A stretch of DNA of 7,822 bases, from assembly GCA_017455085.1 (NCBI GenBank), contig JAFTBT010000053.1:1-7822 (forward strand), in the 5' to 3' direction. Each line of letters opens with the position of its first letter. Position 1 is the first letter of the stretch. This document shows, one piece after another, positions 4,401 to 7,822 of this stretch. This DNA is from Synergistaceae bacterium. Its GTDB lineage: Bacteria; Synergistota; Synergistia; Synergistales; Aminobacteriaceae. Both the position numbers and the translations under genes were made by a program. The notes below the pieces were generated by a model. It had not been told where the DNA came from. It searched no databases and saw nothing but the letters and a program-made list of their open reading frames with translations.

Positions 4401-6048
4401 GTTTAACCCTCCTAATGATATACGCACAAAGCGCAAAAATTCCTGTAACCAGCAACGCGAAACTATATCCGCTGTTACAGCCTCCTCCTCCTGAGCCGCC
4501 TAAAGTTTTTGTTGTGCCGCTATTGCCTCCGGAAGCAGAAGGACTCACGTTCACCGTGAAGGTCATTGTCCCGGAGTCGCCTGTTGGGTACGGATAAGCA
4601 TTCACCGTAATATCGCATGAGCCTTCAGTGTTCATGGCCAGCACCCTCACAGTATCGTCCGAAACGATTTCAGCGTCCGCGATGTCAAGCCGGGATGTCT
4701 GCACAGAAAGATAGTAGTCTATCCCGCCCTTAGTGTTCACAAAACTGTAGCCGTTGATGTCCAGACTGACGAGGGGTTTAATGTCCGTGTAGTTCCCTGA
4801 ACGCAAAGAGACTTCCCCAAGCTGCCGGATACTTGCCTTGATGGGCCGTCTGGGTTCTGTTCCTGCGTAGATAGTCAGTGCGTTTGACGGTACTGGATTT
4901 GCGGCTCTTCCTGCTGAATCCCAGCCATATATCGCTGCGGTGATGTAGCTGCTCCCGACTCCGACTGCCTGAATTTTTCCGGTATTGTCCACGCTGATCA
5001 CTGAAGGATTGCTTGACCTCCAGACTATTCCGTACGGCGGGTAATCTCTAGTGTTGAGTGAGGTATCTGACGGCGTAACAGCATATGAGATATTCTCGGA
5101 ATCGTTGACCTGAATGTAGGGAATGCCGAAAATCTCGATACTCTGTGCAGGAACAGGACGCGCCTCAAAAGCTCCAGCATCATACCCTGAAAGCATGGGG
5201 CGGGTTGTTCCGGTCTGGTCTGTGTTCACGCCGTATGACTGCGGGAGAATGTCGCGGGCTGGTGATGAGCCTGAAAGCCTGAGGACGTTTGCGCCGTTGA
5301 TGTTTTCGAGTGAGAAAGTACCTGCGGAGTCCGTGAAGAGTACTTCATCCGCGTCATACCCGTAAAGATTCATAGTGCCTAGATTCTGATTCACAGTGCC
5401 TAACACGTTGTAGTCGCCTATGATTGACGCTTCAGAGTCAGCGTATACGTCGTAGCTTACGGTGTTTCCGGTGATGACTGACGCGAGAATCTCTGCCCTG
5501 CCGTTGAGGATCGCGAAGCCCCCTCCGTTCTTAGCCAAGTTGCCAGCAAGAGTGCAGTGCGTAAGTGTGGTGCGCGGTGAGAATGCTCCGTTGGTGACGC
5601 AGACAGCTCCGCCGTAGTTGCCGGCCTGATTGTCGAAGAATGTGCAGTTGGTGAACGCTGCGGACGCTGATGTACCCTCAATCTTGACAGCTCCGCCGTT
5701 GTCGCTGACAGCATAGCCCTTCGTGAACGTGAAACCCGAAAATTCTGCGCGGCCGTTGGTGACGGTGAAGTGCCTGCTCTGGCCTGAGGCTTCGAGGGAT
5801 GCTCCGCCTCCGAGAATCACGACGCTGTTGTTGAGTGTGAGTTCTTGAGTGAGAGTTACGGACTTGATTCTGCGGTCAAAGCTGATGATGTTATCTGTGG
5901 TTGTGAGAGCGTTGACGGAATTGACTGCCCAAGAAAGCGAACCTGCACCGGAAGGATTGGAGTTTGTGACGGTGAAGGTTTGTGCATGAGATGAGACAGC
6001 CATAGCCAACAGAAGTATGAACGTAGTCAAGAATCTGTTCATGCGCAA
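4393..6048 (-). CDS. Synerg-CTERM-anchored beta-helix surface protein with Ig-like domain
   Basis: A 551-residue exported protein. Residues 1-22 are a signal peptide (MRMNRF, hydrophobic core, SSHA-Q cleavage). Residues 25-300 look like a right-handed parallel beta-helix: TVTNSNPSGAGSLSWAVN near the start, PMP-like repeats FTNCTFFDN...GGAV (132-149) and LTHCTLAGN...GGGF (162-178), and an end TGTTRP...YDAGAFE (279-295) as in choice-of-anchor Q proteins. Residues 300-395 resemble a BID_2 Ig-like domain (SIEIFG, WRSSNPSVISVDNTGKIQAVGVGSSYITA). A third beta-rich region follows to about 502. The end GGSGGGGCNSG, hydrophobic helix 529-545 and RR (546-547) match the Synerg-CTERM signal, with Cys524 as the likely processing or lipidation site. 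The TTG at 6048 has AGGAGG (6056-6061) at 7 nt, while ATG at 6042 lies 13 nt away; either is possible, changing two residues. The role is probably adhesion or cell-surface structure. First gene of the operon. Confidence 0.9.
   Translation of the reverse strand: MRMNRFLTTFILLLAMAVSSHAQTFTVTNSNPSGAGSLSWAVNSVNALTTTDNIISFDRRIKSVTLTQELTLNNSVVILGGGASLEASGQSRHFTVTNGRAEFSGFTFTKGYAVSDNGGAVKIEGTSASAAFTNCTFFDNQAGNYGGAVCVTNGAFSPRTTLTHCTLAGNLAKNGGGFAILNGRAEILASVITGNTVSYDVYADSEASIIGDYNVLGTVNQNLGTMNLYGYDADEVLFTDSAGTFSLENINGANVLRLSGSSPARDILPQSYGVNTDQTGTTRPMLSGYDAGAFEARPVPAQSIEIFGIPYIQVNDSENISYAVTPSDTSLNTRDYPPYGIVWRSSNPSVISVDNTGKIQAVGVGSSYITAAIYGWDSAGRAANPVPSNALTIYAGTEPRRPIKASIRQLGEVSLRSGNYTDIKPLVSLDINGYSFVNTKGGIDYYLSVQTSRLDIADAEIVSDDTVRVLAMNTEGSCDITVNAYPYPTGDSGTMTFTVNVSPSASGGNSGTTKTLGGSGGGGCNSGYSFALLVTGIFALCAYIIRRVKHA
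4408..4413 (-). promoter_or_regulatory. Shine-Dalgarno of ligase A formed by the Arg-Arg codons of the upstream gene
   Basis: AGGAGG here is read as the two Arg codons of the Synerg-CTERM tail of the surface protein and also serves as the ribosome binding site for ATG 4400, 7 nt downstream. It decides the ligase A start against the upstream TTG at 4436. Confidence 0.8.
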
Positions 6049-6130
6049 AAAAATTCCTCCTGTAAAATGGGGATTGATTAACGGATATATATTTTATTGC
6101 ATTGGAGGAAATTTAGCAGAATACTTTATG
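6049..6130 (-). promoter_or_regulatory. AT-rich upstream region of the surface protein operon
   Basis: This stretch must carry the promoter of the minus-strand operon. It is AT-rich, with a -10-like TAAAAT on the minus strand at 6091-6096 and an overlapping TATATA at 6086-6091. I find no convincing -35 at 16-18 nt from either. The AGGAGG at 6056-6061 is the ribosome binding site. Confidence 0.35.
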
Positions 6131-6195
6131 CATTTAGTGAACCGGCAAAATGATTGACCTGTGTACTAAAATCCTACAGCAAATTTCACCATTGG
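6131..6195. repeat. Direct repeat 1 between the divergent genes
   Basis: This 65-nt stretch starting CATTTAGTGAACCGG recurs at 6200 with about ten differences. It contains the dyad TTTAGT (6133-6138)/ACTAAA (6165-6170) and GTGAA/TTCAC arms farther out. TTGACC at 6154-6159 resembles a -35, but no -10 sits at the right distance. Confidence 0.7.
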
Positions 6196-6199
6196 CACA

Positions 6200-6264
6200 C
6201 ATTTAGTGAACCGGAAAAATGATTAACCGGTATGCTAAAATTCTACAAAAATTTCACTATTAGG
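6200..6264. repeat. Direct repeat 2 between the divergent genes
   Basis: Second copy, offset by 69 bp. Its dyad is more elaborate: TAGTGAA (6203-6209)/TTCACTA (6253-6259) outside, with TTTAG/CTAAA and ACCGG/CCGGT inside. Two tandem palindromic copies between divergent promoters are typical of regulator binding sites. No regulator gene is visible in the window. Confidence 0.7.
6233..6241 (+). promoter_or_regulatory. Putative typA promoter (extended -10)
   Basis: TGCTAAAAT is a TGn extended -10 with TAAAAT at 6236-6241, about 37 nt before the typA ATG. The equivalent position in repeat 1 reads TACTAAAAT and lacks the TG. No -35 consensus is seen. Confidence 0.45.
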
Positions 6265-6278
6265 ACTGAAAGATTTTC

Positions 6279-7822
6279 ATGCAATCACAGAACGCTAAAA
6301 ATATCCGCAACCTTGCCATAGTTGCGCACATCGATCACGGCAAAACTACACTCATAGATTCCATTTTCAGGGCAGCCCAGACATTCGCAGCTCACACCCA
6401 AGTCGCCGAGCGCGTCATGGACTCCAATCCCCTCGAACGTGAAAGAGGTATCACCATCCGCAGCAAACCCTGCACAGTCGAATGGAAAGGCTACTTAATC
6501 AACATCATAGACACTCCCGGACACGCTGACTTCTCCGGCGAAGTCGAACGCATACTCTCCACTGTCGACAGCGTAATTCTGATAGTCGACGCAAACGAAG
6601 GCCCAATGCCTCAGACCCGCTACGTCCTCCAGCACGCACTCTCAATCGGAATGCGCCCCCTAGTCTTCATCAACAAAGTCGACCGCGAAGGAGCAGACCC
6701 CAACCGCGCACTGAACCTCACGTTTGATCTGTTCTTTGAGCTTGGTGCGAGTGATGAGCAGGCAGACTTCCCCGTCCTATACGGCTCTGGACTCAACGGC
6801 TGGGCTGTCAACGACCTCAGCAAACCTCACGAAGGCATGGACGACCTTTTTCAGGCGATAATCGACCACGTTCCTGCACCCGACGTAGACCCGGATAAAC
6901 CCTTCTTGATGCAGGTTAGCACCCTCGCGTGGAATGAGTATGTCGGACGCATAGGCTGCGGCAAAATTCTTCAGGGACATATCCGCAAAGGTGAGGCCTT
7001 CACACGCGTATCCACCAAGTGGAACTCCACAGACCATTCCGGCACTGACTGGCAGATCACCGGCAAAGAGAACGCCAGAGTCGCACAGCTCTGGGTGACG
7101 CGGGGGCTTGACCGCACGGAAGTCGACGAAGTCAGCGCAGGCGATATAGTGTGGCTGACAGGCCCGAGCGAAATCGACATAGGAGATACTTTCTGCGCAG
7201 AGGAGATTTCGGACTCTCCCCTGAAACCATTAGCGATTGAGGAGCCTACTGTGTCAATGTTCTTCCTCGTGAACTCCGGGCCTTTTGCCGGTCGTGAAGG
7301 CCAAGCCGTAACACTCCGGCAGCTCAAAGCCAGACTCCAGCGCGAAATGCACGTGAATGTTTCGCTGAGAATGGAGGACTTGGGCAGACCCGACGGCGTG
7401 AAAGTCTCAGGACGCGGTGAACTTCAGCTAGGTATCCTGATCGAGGAGATGAGGCGCGAAGGTATGGAGTTCTGTGTGTCTAAGCCAGAAGTCATTGTAG
7501 AGTACAGGGACGGCGTGAAGTGTGAACCGTATGAACTTGTTACGATAGATGTTCCCGAAGAATATCAAGGTATAGTGTTCGAGAAAATGACCCGCAGAAA
7601 AGGCAAGATACTTAACATCGACAATCCGGACAGAGGATTACTGCGGATAGAGATAGAGATTCCGACAAGGGGGCTTATCGGCTACAGGGGAGAATTTTTG
7701 ACGGACACGCGTGGACTGGGAATCATGTCTAACTGTTTCAGCGGCTATAAAGAGTGGGCCGGAGACCTGATCACCCGCAACAGAGGCTCTCTCGTGAGCA
7801 TGGACACCGGAGAAGCTACGGC
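6279..7822 (+). CDS. typA: Ribosome-associated GTPase TypA/BipA, N-terminal part
   Basis: 514 complete codons run from ATG 6279 to the window end; the family is about 600-615 residues, so roughly the last 90-100 are missing. An in-frame TGA at 6267-6269 excludes a longer protein. The GTPase motifs are G1 AHIDHGKTT (16-24), G2 RGITI (56-60), G3 DTPGH (78-82), G4 NKVD (132-135) and a G5-like GSGLNG. Later blocks typical of TypA are [21 protein letters not shown] in the beta-barrel domain, [44 protein letters not shown] and [20 protein letters not shown] (last part in domain V), ahead of the missing unique C-terminal domain. BipA is an EF-G-like translational GTPase that binds the 70S ribosome and affects 50S assembly at low temperature and stress responses in other bacteria. 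The ribosome binding site is weak (AGGA at 6262-6265, 13 nt away), suggesting modest translation. It is transcribed divergently from the surface protein operon. Confidence 0.96.
   Translation, partial: MQSQNAKNIRNLAIVAHIDHGKTTLIDSIFRAAQTFAAHTQVAERVMDSNPLERERGITIRSKPCTVEWKGYLINIIDTPGHADFSGEVERILSTVDSVILIVDANEGPMPQTRYVLQHALSIGMRPLVFINKVDREGADPNRALNLTFDLFFELGASDEQADFPVLYGSGLNGWAVNDLSKPHEGMDDLFQAIIDHVPAPDVDPDKPFLMQVSTLAWNEYVGRIGCGKILQGHIRKGEAFTRVSTKWNSTDHSGTDWQITGKENARVAQLWVTRGLDRTEVDEVSAGDIVWLTGPSEIDIGDTFCAEEISDSPLKPLAIEEPTVSMFFLVNSGPFAGREGQAVTLRQLKARLQREMHVNVSLRMEDLGRPDGVKVSGRGELQLGILIEEMRREGMEFCVSKPEVIVEYRDGVKCEPYELVTIDVPEEYQGIVFEKMTRRKGKILNIDNPDRGLLRIEIEIPTRGLIGYRGEFLTDTRGLGIMSNCFSGYKEWAGDLITRNRGSLVSMDTGEAT

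Noticed and set aside
6131..6264. CRISPR array
   Set aside because: There are only two copies, they are imperfect, about 66 bp long and separated by just 4 nt, without spacers.

Overview
The window most likely comes from a member of the Synergistota (Synergistetes), probably an uncultured or gut/rumen Synergistaceae-type bacterium. The main clue is the C-terminus of the protein encoded at 4393-6048 (minus): a glycine run, an invariant-looking Cys, a hydrophobic helix and Arg-Arg, which matches the lineage-restricted Synerg-CTERM sorting signal. Coding density is moderate and most ribosome binding sites are AGGAGG-like.

Layout, left to right. (1) 1-537, minus: the first 179 residues of a secreted or periplasmic amidohydrolase of the YtcJ/amidohydrolase_3 type, cut by the window edge. 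Its putative promoter has a 12-nt A tract in the spacer. (2) 693-1382, plus: two diverged tandem copies of a unit of about 340 bp. Each has an extended -10 promoter, a leader of about 75 nt with a conserved long-range (pseudoknot-type) pairing, a 44-46 residue protein with a K/R-rich N-terminus and one membrane segment, and a 3' block holding a convergent extended -10 promoter on the minus strand with a 5' stem-loop. The arrangement resembles a type I toxin-antitoxin or other cis-antisense-controlled small membrane protein. I do not recognise the family, and it is the most interesting part of the window.

(3) 1375-6048, minus: a three-gene operon read right to left. First comes a secreted beta-helix/Ig-like surface protein with the Synerg-CTERM anchor. 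It overlaps by 8 nt a fatty-acyl-CoA/ACP ligase-like AMP-binding enzyme, which overlaps by 4 nt (ATGA) a second, paralogous AMP-binding enzyme. The overlaps imply translational coupling. Whether the ligases serve lipid activation for the envelope or for fatty acid uptake cannot be told from sequence.

(4) 6049-6278: a divergent intergenic region with two tandem imperfect 66-bp direct repeats carrying nested dyads and -10-like elements. (5) 6279-7822, plus: the first 514 residues of the ribosome-associated translational GTPase TypA/BipA, cut by the window end.

No rRNA, tRNA, CRISPR array or transposase is visible, and I see no convincing GC-rich intrinsic terminator.
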